The notes under the pieces: model-generated
Told to the model about the DNA's origin: nothing
What the model saw: only the letters and a program-made list of their open reading frames with translations
Databases searched by the model: none
Program-made: the position numbers and the translations under genes
Source of the DNA: Schizochytrium sp. TIO01
Taxonomy: Eukaryota > Sar > Bigyra > Thraustochytrida > Thraustochytriidae
NCBI GenBank assembly: GCA_004764695.1
Contig: SMSO01000007.1
Coordinates: forward strand, 327,501-391,500
Reading direction: 5' to 3'
Length of the DNA: 64,000 nt
Part shown: one piece after another, positions 40,006 through 52,052 of the stretch
Layout: each line of letters starts with the position of its first letter
Position numbering within the stretch: position 1 is the stretch's first letter

Positions 40006-43000
40006 AGCAAGCGTAGAGTTTCACCTTGGCTGATGCGAATTCTGCTGTATACTTGGTAAATAAGCAGTTCTTTTCATTTGAGAGCAGCCAAGAATAAGTG
40101 TTCTCTGGAGAACATCTATTGGTGTGCACCTCTAATTGATTTTGCACAACACAATATCTTTCGAATAACCAGAAAAGACATCTTTCATATTATAATGAAA
40201 CACAGTATTTTAAAGGAATCTGACCAACATGTGGTGCAGGATTACCAGAGGCGGTGTTAGGCACGGCTCATGTCGACCAAATCGCGGTGCCTCTTGATCC
40301 CCTAGTTAACTAGAGTGAGTCAGAAGAGAACCAAGGTTCCCCTCGGGCCACTAATCTGTAGTCCTCTTTTAAATTTACTAAGCAAAACTAATGAGATAAT
40401 CAAACAAGTGGAAGAATTACAATTCACAGCCAAGTGAATAAGGAAGTGGGATGGTGGAGTGGCTTATTTTCGTCGGCCTCCTTAAGAAAAATTAATTTGC
40501 GCATACATTATAAAAAAAGTTCTCAACGCAGAGAATGGAGGCTAATTCAGGTCAAGATTGTCAGTTGAAGCAAGTTGGTGGCTAGGAATTTTACTCCTAT
40601 CGTGTATAGAAGCTAGCCAGTACGGCGCTCAAGATCGTATATCTATTTCTCCTTCATGCACTTATTCATTGAAAATAGAACTAAAAATTAGGGCTCGCTT
40701 CTTCATGGATATTATCAATAATTAAGAATCATGAAACGAGTAAGCCTGCCGAAATATCAACGAGAGAGGGGGTTGAGAGTCAATGCTTGATATATATACT
40801 TTATAGACTCTTTTCTCTGAATTTGCAACGATTTCGCAAGGAAGACGTTACTTGTTTATTTACCCTCTAAGAAGGCTTATAAGCTCTTCTTGTCTTTTCT
40901 TTTTCAGACAACCAACATACTTAACCTTTGTAGAGAATAGTTATCACTCATATTTTGAAGCTATTATTTTATTTGCTTGGGATACAGTAAAGCTAGACAT
41001 TGCACGGATGCCTTCTTAACCAGTTCCCACGCTGGTGCGGGTAAGTGTAAGAATGTGTATAGTAAAGAAAATGTCTTAGGTAGTTCTTTTTGTAGGCTTT
41101 TTAGGCACGACAACCATGAGAAGCCGGGATTCAAGCCAATGAATTGCAACGCTTGCAACTCCTTCCTGTCATTATTCATCTAGAGCGCCCTGTTGAGCGA
41201 TAATACATTAAGCCTTGCGTGAGATTTCCCCCAGAGGGACTTAGAATGAGATTGAGAACTTTTAAAACCAAACAACCAAAGTAATGTACTACCTAATAAG
41301 AACATTAATAGTTGACAGTCTTTGGGCGCAAAGTCAACAGTTGGAGTCTGATAACAGGGGAACTTCCATGATCGTGACCAGCTAGTCATTTTAAGCTGTT
41401 TGCAAAGCTTCCATTGGTCGCCAAATAACTGATTGACTGGTGTAAGAACCTGTGTCTCTCTTCCTAACTGACCTGCCACTCTGCATGCCTCCAATTGAAG
41501 CTTGCTCTGAAGTGGACTATCGAGTGCATAATTGAAGATATTTTATTAGAGACAAGTAGGTGGAGATTTGTTTATTTGTGGCTGCCATTCCTTTATTTAG
41601 AAACAGAATAAAATAGAACAAAACACCAAATGATCATACCATTTTGTGTAACTTGAATCTACATGCTTCTCTCATCTCTCATCTCACGAAAGAGCAAAGG
41701 GCCTACTTCAGCTGCCTTGTAGGAAGCTTCACATGAGGTCTCCAGCCTAACTTTATCTCTATCTCCGTCTTGCATGATAGGAATTCTCAAGATGCGCCGA
41801 AAACCATTTTTACCTTTCAATCCAAGCACATGAGTTGACTTTGCTCCACGTTTTTATAAAATTAAGTAGGGAATCATCGTCAATAAGAATCATTTTAGGT
41901 TGATTGGTTCATGATAATACTTTTTAAGTTGGCGATAGCTGCATGGTATCGCTATTCACCAAGGGCCTGTAACTCGACAGCGGTACCATATTGATCCATC
42001 CAACCACAGAGCAACGCTTGGGTCTTTCTCTTCTTGTGCTTATTTATTCATTTAACTATTACCATTATTCTTATTCTTGTCAGAGTATTTTTAAATGAAT
42101 AAAATAATAAAATAATAAAATAAATAATAATAGGATATTTTATTATATATATAGCTTTAGACTTGAAAAATAATGTTAGTTGAAAAATAATGTTAAAAAA
42201 TTCTGCAACGAGGAGCTTTCATTAAAAAGGTTTTTGTTTTATTTTATTTTAAATCAACTCTTAAAAAAGAAAAGAAAAGCAAAGAAAAGAGAGCAACTAG
42301 GCAAATAAAAGAAATAAAAGAAACTTGTAACTTGAAAACAAAAGAAAACAATTACAAGATAAGCAAGGAGAAAAGAGCTTGTCTAGTACTATACATGCAA
42401 ATGGATTGTGATACATAATCTACTTCATGTAAGTCTCAAGCAGAAACTTTTCACGCTCGTTTGCTCAGAGGCAGCTTCATCAATAAGAAAACGTGCTTAA
42501 ACTATCTCCTCTTCCAGCTGAGCAATGCCCGATTATCAAGAAAGGAGGTTTTGATTTTAGTTTTAAAAAAAGTGGTGTCAGTGAAAAAAAGGTAGGTAGG
42601 TAGGTAGGTACCTATTACCTATTACCTATACCTATACTAACCCGTCTACTTAATAAACCCACGAAGGGGAAAGATCGCAGAATAAGAAACGACGACCATG
42701 ACAAGTTGAGAAATCGCCGGTATAAATGACGAGAATCGCAGCCACCCTAAGCAACATTCCGAGAGGGTAAAGTGATGCCAGGTTTGGAGTGGGAAATATT
42801 GCGATCGCCCTTTGCAGCCAGCAAGCTTGAGGAAGGCGAGGTGTTTTTGCCATAGAGGCAGTAATGTTTTAGAAGGAACCACGGCGGTCCTTAAAAAGTT
42901 GACTCCATCTTGACAAGAACGAGTAAGCGACGTATAGTATTAATGATTGTCAGGAAAGACAACTTTGGTGTGCTCTCTTTTGAATGACAATTCTAAGACC

Positions 43001-44436
43001 AGGGAAACCTGCTTTGTGTACCCTGGTGATCCGGTCTACAAGGTTAGTGAGTATGCAGCGTCGCAACCTCACGCGACAGCGTAGCGTTTGGCAGCGTGGC
43101 GTTTGGCAGCGTGGAGAAGCTAACTATTTCGCCCTCGATTCTTCTGGCTTGCTTGAGGTCGCTTCGATCTATTTACTGGCTGCGAATTCGGTGCGGCAAT
43201 CTTCAAGTTAGCAAGTAACAACCATAATTCAGATGTCTAGCACCGTCTAACTGCCCGTCGCGAGTTTGACGAGCCTTGTAATTTGCCTGGCGTGCTGTTA
43301 AATTATGGATTATTCGCACGCCACTTCACGACGTGTTTGTGCCAGCACCCCGGCACTATGGCGAAATGGACGAGTGGATTTCTTGTGCATTATTCTGTGG
43401 ACTGCGACCCTTTCGCAGCGCAATGCGGTCTGCCAGCTTCAAATGATCTTCTTGTCACTTCAAGCGAACTTGGGTCACATGAATATTCTCTTCCTCTCTC
43501 TTTGTGCAAGGTTCCTCATGAATGGGTAGTATACACATAGTAAACTGACAGGGAAGGACTTGGCTTGTCAGGAGACATTTAGTGCAAGCAAAAGCCAAGC
43601 TATTGCGCACGGAATTCAGAAGACATTGGGATGTGGCAAGCGAAGCTCGCGTCGCTGAAAAGTGGCTCCATAAGCGTGCGAGCACACGCCCAAACGAGAC
43701 TTTGAGGGGGCAGGTGTGGCAGATTCTGCCTTGAGGCTTGTGCTCGCCAAACTTGCATCGAAATTCTGAGAATGTAAGGCATGACCATATCTTCAGTTTG
43801 GCTGTTACAGCGTATTATTAGCGCGCCAAGACAAAAAAAGCTCTAGTTCATCACCTCTTCTGATCGATGGGTGGTATCTGAAGATGATTTTGTCAAACTA
43901 GTTTCAGTTGTGGTGATTTCACGCCAAGGCTCATCAAACTGTTGACGACGGAGTTGTTTTGTTTTCCTCGAAGCCAGGTGAGTTTGCCAATACTTATCGA
44001 ATATCATCAGCGGTGAGCTGAGTGAACTACATTGACAAGTTGTATCTCTGATCCAATAGCCACTAATAGATGCCAGTGGCCTTTAGTGTGACTTAGTACC
44101 TAGTAGGTGAAAAAAATAAATAAATTCATTCCAAACTAAAACAGAATACTTTATTTTACTTAGGCCTATTCGCCTATTCTAGAGCGGAAAAAAAGTTTTT
44201 AAAGAAAAAATGAAGAGAAGAAATCATAAAGGAGGAACAAGTTGGAGAAAAAAAGAACGTTGAAAACAAACGAAAAAAGCAAAGCACCAAAAAACATAAA
44301 AATAAAGGCGGAAAAACTGATAGATATATACATATATACATATATATTCTATATTAATTTATTAAAAAATACACGCTACCAACTTTGTTAACTAGAACAC
44401 TAGAACATATCTGGGCTTACAAAAGCTCAGAAATAC
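40006..44436. other. Long AT-rich intergenic region
   Basis: 4.4 kb with no firm gene. Minus-strand stretches at 40964-41179 (F-I-G-L-N-P-G-F-S-W-L-S) and 41180-41494 are adjacent, open and mildly coding-like, but have no recognisable domain. A (GGTA)n / (CCTAT)n tract lies at about 42590-42640. A 17-bp imperfect tandem duplication with core GCGTTTGGCAGCGTGG spans about 43080-43116. A/T-only stretches occur at about 42090-42260. Confidence 0.4.
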
Positions 44437-44750
44437 TCAGGCTGTCCAGCGCAACATGATCCTTGTATTTGTTTGAAGTTTACACAGCTGAAGTTCTGGC
44501 TGCATTTGGTGATGCACGTGTTCTATCAAGAAGTGCTGTGCACCTTGTCTCCTCACCTGCTCTGCAAGACAATCAACCAACGCAATGAGTTCTTCCCTGG
44601 TAGGGCAGGCCTCCTGCTTTGTAATTTCGCCCAAACATTTGATGCCATTCTTCTTCAGGCACTTCGTTTCCCAAAGTGAGTGTCCTCATCACCACTAAAA
44701 AGAGAGATTGATTACCTTCCGCCTCCGTTGCGACGCCGTGATGACGCCAT
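44437..44750 (-). CDS. Possible small spliced gene
   Basis: Minus-strand ATG at 44750 in a good context (AACATGGCG) opens an Arg/Gly-rich start (M-A-S-S-R-R-R-N-G-G-G). This reaches a GTAATC donor at 44715. Acceptor candidates follow within 21-31 nt, which is short for an intron. Downstream the best frame encodes T-R-E-E-L-I-A-L-V-D-C-L-A-E-Q-V-R-R, a helical stretch, ending with TGA at 44437. The phases of the two parts do not match with the obvious splice sites, so the structure is unresolved. No family recognised. Confidence 0.25.
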
Positions 44751-47588
44751 GTTGGCCTTTTCACTCCGCCATTCCCGCATGAATCCCACGGCGGTTCTCA
44801 CTTTCCCTTATTCTCGCCTTCGCACCACAGAACTTCGGCCAAAGCCGGCTTATGCGAGTGCGTACGTACGTACGCTTACTCTCGCTCGCAGAGGCGATGG
44901 CCGTGATTGCAGTCATCGTCATCGTCATCGACTTCGTCTTCGCCGGAACTCGCTTCTTCGTATACGCATATTTATTTCTGCCTTCGGTTCTGTGCTCCTC
45001 TGGTGCACTTGCTTTTGGGGCTCCATCATCGTTTTTACCTCAGAAGTACGACTCCTCCCTCCCGAAACAAGTGGGATCTGCGTGAGAAAAGTGCGACGTT
45101 AGTGCGATCTAATCAATCGGCCGAGGGACTTTCTTCGAACTCGGGCCCGAGATGGATTCCAGGATGTGGACGGACAGCGTCCATGCGAGTGACAACGATC
45201 TAGCGATGCATTCAACCAATCAATCAATCAATTAATCAATCAGTCAATCAACAATTAAGCAAGCAAGCAAGCAAGCACGGGCTCACGGCAGCTTGGGCGA
45301 GTTTGTTTAGATGAAATTGCCATGCTTTGGTCGCTTTCGAGATTTTGTGGAATCACTGATCTGCACTGGGTCTGTAAGACCTTGGAGCGCCGGATGGTTG
45401 GCTGCTACTTGAACAAGCCATCAGCTTCCGCAAACGATTCGGCGGCGAGCACTCTTCTTCAGAAATGTGTAAATTAGTAAGGATGTAAGTAAGCAAACAT
45501 ACAATTTGATCGATGAGTAAGTAAATGAGATAGATGTGTCATCCGGATATACAGCTAGCTATTCTGAGCGATCAAATCGGCCAGGCACCCAGCTGCTATT
45601 TACTTATGAATTAGTTCTTCATGTACGTGCGTATGTCTGTATTTGTATTGACTTGTTTTATGTATCGAGCCAACTCAAGTTTCGTCGTCCATCTAACTAT
45701 GCAATTGATTATCCTCAGGGCACCAGGTTCCTCAGGAATGGAAGAACCTTGCGGCAGTATGTCTATCTATCCATCTACATTAGTCTGTAAAACCCAGCGA
45801 CACTCGAGCCATTAATCCTGTATTTTTCAGAGCTCATCCCGAGCGCGCGAGGCCACCGAATCCCAAACGGAGCACGCCAGAAACCTCAAACAAAGCAAGC
45901 AAAAGCGAGCGTCTCCAACTAATTCTTTTGATCTTCTTCTTCTTCTTCTTCTCCAAGTTGTCTCCATCGCCTGCGAACCGCCAGTCCTACCCTTTCCACT
46001 ATATAAAGCGCTAGTCGTGAAAGAGAGAAGAAGAAAAAAGAAGAAGAAGAAGAAGAAGAAGAAGTCGGCTTGGCCCTCCAAGCCTCTGAGCAGGAAGGAG
46101 GGCCGTTTCTTTGGAGGCGAGGGGTTCGAGGAAGCTCGTTCCTGTAGTCTCGAGGTGTTTTGGAATACGGTCAATACACCCTCTTCCCTGGCACAGCCAA
46201 GCTCCTAAATAAGGGCACGTCCAGGAGCCCGGCCCTCTTCGGCTTCGTTCGACCAATGGCCATCGATCGCAATAAAAACAAACATAATTATTAAAAATTA
46301 AAGGAAAAAAAAAAAATTGATACCGGCTAAAGTGAACCGGGTGGAAAGAGGGGCGCCTGTGGTGCGGATTCCCCCTCTGAACCCCGCTGTTGTGGCAGCT
46401 GTTGGCGAGCGTCCACGCGCCTGGAAGCTAATTCATCGCTCAAATAGCTTCTCCACAAGTACCAGGTCTCCCCGCAGCCACCTGGAGCACGTGCTCGAGC
46501 GTGCCCTGCAGGTGTGGGGGGACCCGCGCAGAGCCCTGCCGAGTGACCGCAATCGTGGCGAACCAGCAGCTTTCATCCTCTCTCTGTCTTCGCGATCTCA
46601 CTTGGGTGTAGACCAGTGGTCGCCAGCTCCAACGGGGCGCTCGGAGCAGCATCGTAAAGGCAGGTTCTCTTCAAAAACAGAGCTGATGAGAACTTCTATT
46701 TCACGGCCAGAAGCACAGGTTCCTTTTGGTGGTCTCGAGTGCTCCGTTTTGTTATGTTGCTGAATAGGTCTTTACTTATAACATGAAACATAGAATCTTA
46801 CAATTAACTAGAGAGGTAGGTTTATGATCAATAAAAATTAAGTAGAAATAAAAATACGATGTCGTGGATAAGCGTTGTTTCGCAATTCAGAATGTTTGGA
46901 GCTCACGCCTGATTACTCAGAACTATGTATCTATGTATCTATGTATCTATCGTGAAGGAGGCAGGCTGCGGCTAAGGGTTTAGGTAGAAGTAGCCTGTTC
47001 AGCTTGTTTGTTGCTCCTCCACCCGTCCTTCGTTTCTTTTTCAATTATTAATTATATATGTATATATTTAAAGGGTTTATTTTTAATATAAAGTATTTTT
47101 CTTCTTCTTTGAGAATCTTTATGATGGCGTCTAATGATTTTGACGGACTGAGTTGAAGCCACCTCGAGGATGCATGAGAAGAGGTTCGCGGGGCAATTCA
47201 GCCGCACAAAGAGCGAGCGGGGGAGGAGCAGCGCCGTCTACAGGTCCTTCCGGGTGGGCTAAGCGTGAGATCTTTGAGGCGACACGGACTAAAACTGGAG
47301 GAGAATAAGAAGGACGAAGCTTCAGGACTGCTACTGGCAACCCTCTCTTTTTCTTTATTCCATGTTTTAATTCTCATGATTTTTATTTAAGCAACAACAA
47401 AGAAGAGAAGAAGAAATGAAATACATTAATACATTTGTATTGGATTAATAAAATTAATTATATAACACTATTTTAAAATAAAACAAAATTAAAGATAGAT
47501 TGTATGAAATAAATCGGGCACCAATATGGGGAAAAGGGGTGGAAACGTTGTCGTTCATTCTTCCACTTGAGAAAGTGAGAAAAGAAAG

Positions 47589-47619
<31 letters not shown>

Positions 47620-47975
47620 AGAATTAGTGAATAGTAAGAAAAGAGAAAAAATAAAATAAAAATACTGATGATGAGAAATGGTTTTATATAAGCAGAGATA
47701 CCACGAAAAAGTAGAAAATTGATCTTGGACGCTTTGAACGTGCGTGCGGAGATCAACAAAAACCTGTATGGCAAAATCTCGGCGCCCGAGGACAGGGCAA
47801 ACAAGGGCCGTTTCTCTTTGGGGAATACTCGAGGAGGGCATATAATAAGGCTTAGGATCAGCTGTTCACATTGGTGATCGCAAGTGAGTCTTGGCGATCA
47901 CAAGGTGTTGGGTACTATAAAGACTAAATTACCCCCTTCCTCATTCATTCTTAAGCCATTTTCAAGTTTTGTAGA
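44751..47975. other. GC-mixed intergenic block with opposed CTT/AAG arrays
   Basis: No supported gene. (AATC)n near 45217-45242, (AGCA)n near 45262-45280, (CTT)n at about 45933-45955 facing (AAG)n at 46030-46065, (ATGTATCT)n near 46924-46952, and (AAG)n at about 47593-47620. The GC-rich part 46320-46760 is open on both strands but has no domain. Confidence 0.45.
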
Positions 47976-48412
47976 ATGGATTACGAGGTATGGAGAAAGA
48001 AGAATAGTCAGAGTTTTTCAGTGTTGGAAGATGGAGCCAAAGGACAAAATGTGAGCGGCTCCAATTTGTTTAGACTTTGCTTTTTTGATGTTCAACATTA
48101 AAGAACGGAGTGCTCGCTATCTATTGCAAACGTTTCGTTGAAGAACGAGAAAGACGGGCAAGATCATCGAGTGTAGCCACGGGTTATCCTGCGAATAAGC
48201 GGATGGCTACCGTCAATCGAGGCGCTGAAAATAACAGAAACCAGTCGAGAGATGTTGTTGCTCTGAGGCAAATCTCTTTGTCCAGCGTTGAGTTGTCTGT
48301 AACAGAGCAGGTTGAAAAAGAATTCAAGTTGACTTTCTTTGCAGACAAACAAACTTCCGGAGGTGTACGTGACATTTTGTCATCTTGGAATAAAAACACC
48401 ATAACCATTTGA
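47976..48412 (+). CDS. Possible two-exon small gene
   Basis: ATG 47976 opens a 41-codon frame (M-D-Y-E-V-W-R-K-K-N-S-Q) to TAA. A second frame, open from 48101 or earlier to a TGA at 48410, encodes a charged protein with V-E-E-R-E-R-R-A-R and E-Q-V-E-K-E-F-K-L-T-F-F. Joining them needs a short intron between about 48030 and 48105; I found no convincing donor-acceptor pair. Function unknown. Confidence 0.25.
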
Positions 48413-51400
48413 GGAAAACGCAAATTTTAGTCAGTCAATCATCCAAAAGGATACTAGTCTGCTGTATGTCTCACTTCTTTTTTTATTTTTGTTTTATAGG
48501 GTGTCTTGAAAGAAGTGCAAAGGGAATGTAATTGCTATACGGACAAATTGGCATAGCCGCTGCTATCGACTTAGTTGTCATGGGAATTACTGCTGTCCTC
48601 TTATCTAGCTAATTAAATTCACGGACTCAATTAACACTTTTTTTTTTTCTAATTTCTCTAATTCCGAAAAAGTTGTAGGACTTGAAGGGCCGTCATTCGA
48701 CATTTTTTCTCGTCAATCGGCCTCAAGGGGTCTTATTATAAAAATTCAAAAGCTCAGCTATCCATCATTTAAAAATTCTAAACAATTCTGATCATAGCCT
48801 CTCCGCGATTCTTGAAACTATATTGATCAAAGGCATACCTCGCAAACAATTTCACATTTAGAATCAGCGTCTCGGCGAGATCTAATTCCTGCTATATTTC
48901 AATATTCACGCAAATTCATTTTTTGCCACCAGGCTGTGAGGGTGATATGAATGTCACTCATTTTCAGTTTTTCATATCAAATACCACATAACAGCATAAT
49001 TGGCGCTGCAAATTTTAAGTTCCCTAAAATGTCTCGTACGCATATACATCAGAACCCCCTGCAATTTTCTTCAAAATTCTCAAACCCAGCCTTGCCATTC
49101 GAGGACCTCACGTCAAAGGAAACTAATTCTATACAGCTAGCTAACTGATAGCTCGCCCATAGAGGCGGGCTCCTGTGGTGCTTACTAACTAACTAACTAG
49201 CTCGCTACCAACTCAAAGTTCAATACACAAGACCATAAAAGAACATGATAAAAAATTGAAAAGAAAAGAAAAAAACATTGAAACGAGGGGTTCTACAATG
49301 AAATCAAATCAATCGAACAAAAACCGTCGCCAAGTCTTCAGAATTTGTTGGGCTTCCTTCCTCCTTGCTCTTGCCAGGCCCGTAGGAGATTCCACTGTGT
49401 GCCTGCTAACGCCAAGTTCACGAGTCGCTTGACGATTTGATATTATTCCCCATCGTGCGAGAAAACAGAAGGAAACCAAGGGTCCCTGCTGCGGGCAAAA
49501 GAGTACAACAAATAAACAAATCAATAAACTAATAAATCAATAAACTAATAAATAAACTAATTAATAAACAAATCAATAGGCGGTCGTCTCGTGTCTTGTT
49601 CTGTCGCATTGCTTTCTTCGCCAGGCCGCGCGGACAGTCTTTCGTTCGTTCCCTGTTCTGTGACACCTCGCTGTCGTCAAGGTCATCGTAAAACTGGCGC
49701 CGACTAGCGGCTGCAGCCGCCGAATGCGTGCATGCGTGCCTCGGTGACAAGCCTTCTGTCTGTACTTGATGCCTTCAGATGCATGCAATCAATGCTGTTG
49801 CATATTGCGGCGCTTTGGGACGTCGATGAGGGAAAGAGCATTGCTTCGCGCTTGCTAAGACGAGAATTGGAAACTCCTTCCACGAACTAAGGACTCGAAT
49901 TACATTACACGCAGCGCAGAGAATTGATTGAATTACACTTAGATTGTGCAGAATCAGCTCTTGCTCCATTCTCGCCCAATCTGAGCCGCTCTGCTTTGCA
50001 CGGAGTGGATTTGCGTTTGGCCTGGCGTGACCTCGCTTGAGCTTTGCGTGTTCACGAAATCGACCAGAAAGTCCATCCGCAATTCATGGCCATCACAGCG
50101 CGGACGCGGGCGAGGAAGGCCAGGGAGATCCCCAAAGAAGCGGAACAGCCAGCTCAACTCAACTCCGCTCAACTAAACTCAACTCAACTCAGCACGTGCT
50201 CCGTTGTGCTGGTCTGCCTCTGTCAGTGCTTGTTCTCATTGCCGTCGTTGTCGTTGCTGTCATTGCTGTTATTGTTGTTGGTTCACAGGTGTGCCGCTGT
50301 CGAGGATGCTGGCGAAGACCACGATGAACAAAGCATCCCGTTTGGCGATGGTTGTTGCGGAGGAAGTCGCTCAGGTCGGCTCGTTTCAGCTAGCGGCACA
50401 GTGCGCTCTTTGTGCTTTGGGCGATCTCGGTGGCGTGTCCTGAGCGCTTCTTCGATGGCCTCTTCGCGAGAGAACTTCACCAAGACTTCCTTCGTCTTTG
50501 CAGTCCTCGTTTCGTCACCAGTATGGACCGTAACGAACGAACGAGCGAGTCAGCTCCTTCCTGGGACGCCACGCAAGCACGACGCCGGGGTCGGTCTCGA
50601 GGAGGCGCCGACCAGCCCCTTTTCGAGATCGTGTCGGGCAAGCTCTGGGACGCCGGTCTTCTGCTGGGGCTTAGAGAGGAGCACGGCATTCATCTCCAAA
50701 AGCTTTTGTTTTGCCACTCTATGCAAATGCAATGCAATGCAATGGCCTCAGGGGACCCGCACCGCGGCAGGATCCCCAAAGGTTCCGCGCGGGTTCCGCA
50801 GTTTACAGCAGCGGCATTGCATTGCTTTGCTTTCCTTTACTTTGCTTTGCTTTTTAGGTTTCTGAAAGAGATAGATATCAGGGCCTTGAGGATTGGTTGT
50901 TGGGTGCATAGGATGGTTGGGTCTCAGGAGCACGTGGCGATGACTGCCTCTCTCTGGGCTGTTGGAGCCCCTTCGCCGCTGCCAGCGAGTGCGTCCGCGG
51001 AGCGATCGATCGTTGAAGTGGTCTGTTTATGTATGTATGTATGTATCTATCTATCTATATATTTGTTCAACCTATCTGTGCGAGATTTTGTAGGAATGGA
51101 AGGCGTTTGCAAAAATTGAAGAAGTTGAGTGCGCAAACCTAAACAAGAATAAGAGAACGGCTGGAGAAGCTGAGCGGCTGTGAGCTGTCTTGTGCAGCGG
51201 CGTCTACGAAGCGGTTCTTCCACGGCTTCTGTGCAATGTCAACGTCTTCTGGCGTCCATTTTATCTGAGATAGATGAAGAAACCACATTTACATTCTTAA
51301 TCCTCCAAAAGAAGAAGAAAAGGAAGATTTTATATATATATTTTTAAATAAAAAAATTAAAGTTAACTTTGTAACTCATTCTCAAAGTAAGTAACTGAGT

Positions 51401-51896
51401 AAGTAAGTAGCAATAATCATTTTACATAAAACAAACAGAAAACTTGCAAGTAAAGAAAAGAGAAAGAAAAGGTTTTTTGAGGGCAAAGTGAGATAATAAA
51501 GCAAACTATAGAATATTTAGTCGCTCGTTGATTGATTGTTTGATTGTTTCTTTTTGTTTCTTTTTTGTCCAAAAGAAGAAGAAGAAGAAGTGTCGCCAAT
51601 TTCTCATGGCCGGGGGCCGCGGCTTGAGCAAAACGAAGGCAGAGATGGACAAATGGCCTTTCGACGCCCTCCAAGATAGGCCCAGACACGTCTTTCTGCT
51701 GAGGCGGCGGCTTATTTGGCGGACCTCAGCTGGCTCCCGCAACGGCGATTACGTTGTTGTCGTTAATTTGAAAGAAATCAGCCCAAAGGCTGCTTCTGCG
51801 AAGGCGAGAGCTGAATTCGTGTTGAAACTTTATGTATGAGGACTATCATTTTCTGTCGCATTATTGTTAGGAACCTATCGCAATTGCTTAGTGAGT
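48413..51896. other. Intergenic, AT-rich then GC-rich
   Basis: No supported gene. At 49390-49450 (minus) a short open stretch encodes a helix-turn-helix-like peptide (see findings). From 49570 to 51000 the DNA is GC-rich with several overlapping open frames but no domain. (AACTC)n at about 50155-50190, AATGC and GCATT/GCTTT arrays at about 50722-50745 and 50813-50853, and (ATGT)n/(ATCT)n at 51030-51060. Confidence 0.4.
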
Positions 51897-52052
51897 GTGT
51901 TGTTTGTTTGTTTGTTTGTTTGTTTGTTTGTTTGTTTGTTTGTTTGTTTGTTTGTTTGTTTGTTTGTTTATTTGTTTGTTTGTTTGTTTGTTTGTTTGTT
52001 TGTTTGTTTGTTTGTTTGTTTGTTTGTTTGTTTGTTTGTTTGTTTGTTTGTT
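51897..52052. repeat. (TTTG)39 tetranucleotide array
   Basis: About 156 bases of GTTT repeats with one G-to-A interruption at 51970. Longest pure microsatellite of the window. Confidence 0.97.

Noticed and set aside
46317-46763. 148-codon + strand open frame
   Set aside because: It starts at TTG after a poly-A run, both strands are open, and no domain or homologue is recognisable.
50044-51119. Two overlapping + strand open frames of over 230 codons
   Set aside because: The GC-rich, repeat-containing DNA is open in several frames; translations include repeat-encoded runs and no recognisable domain.
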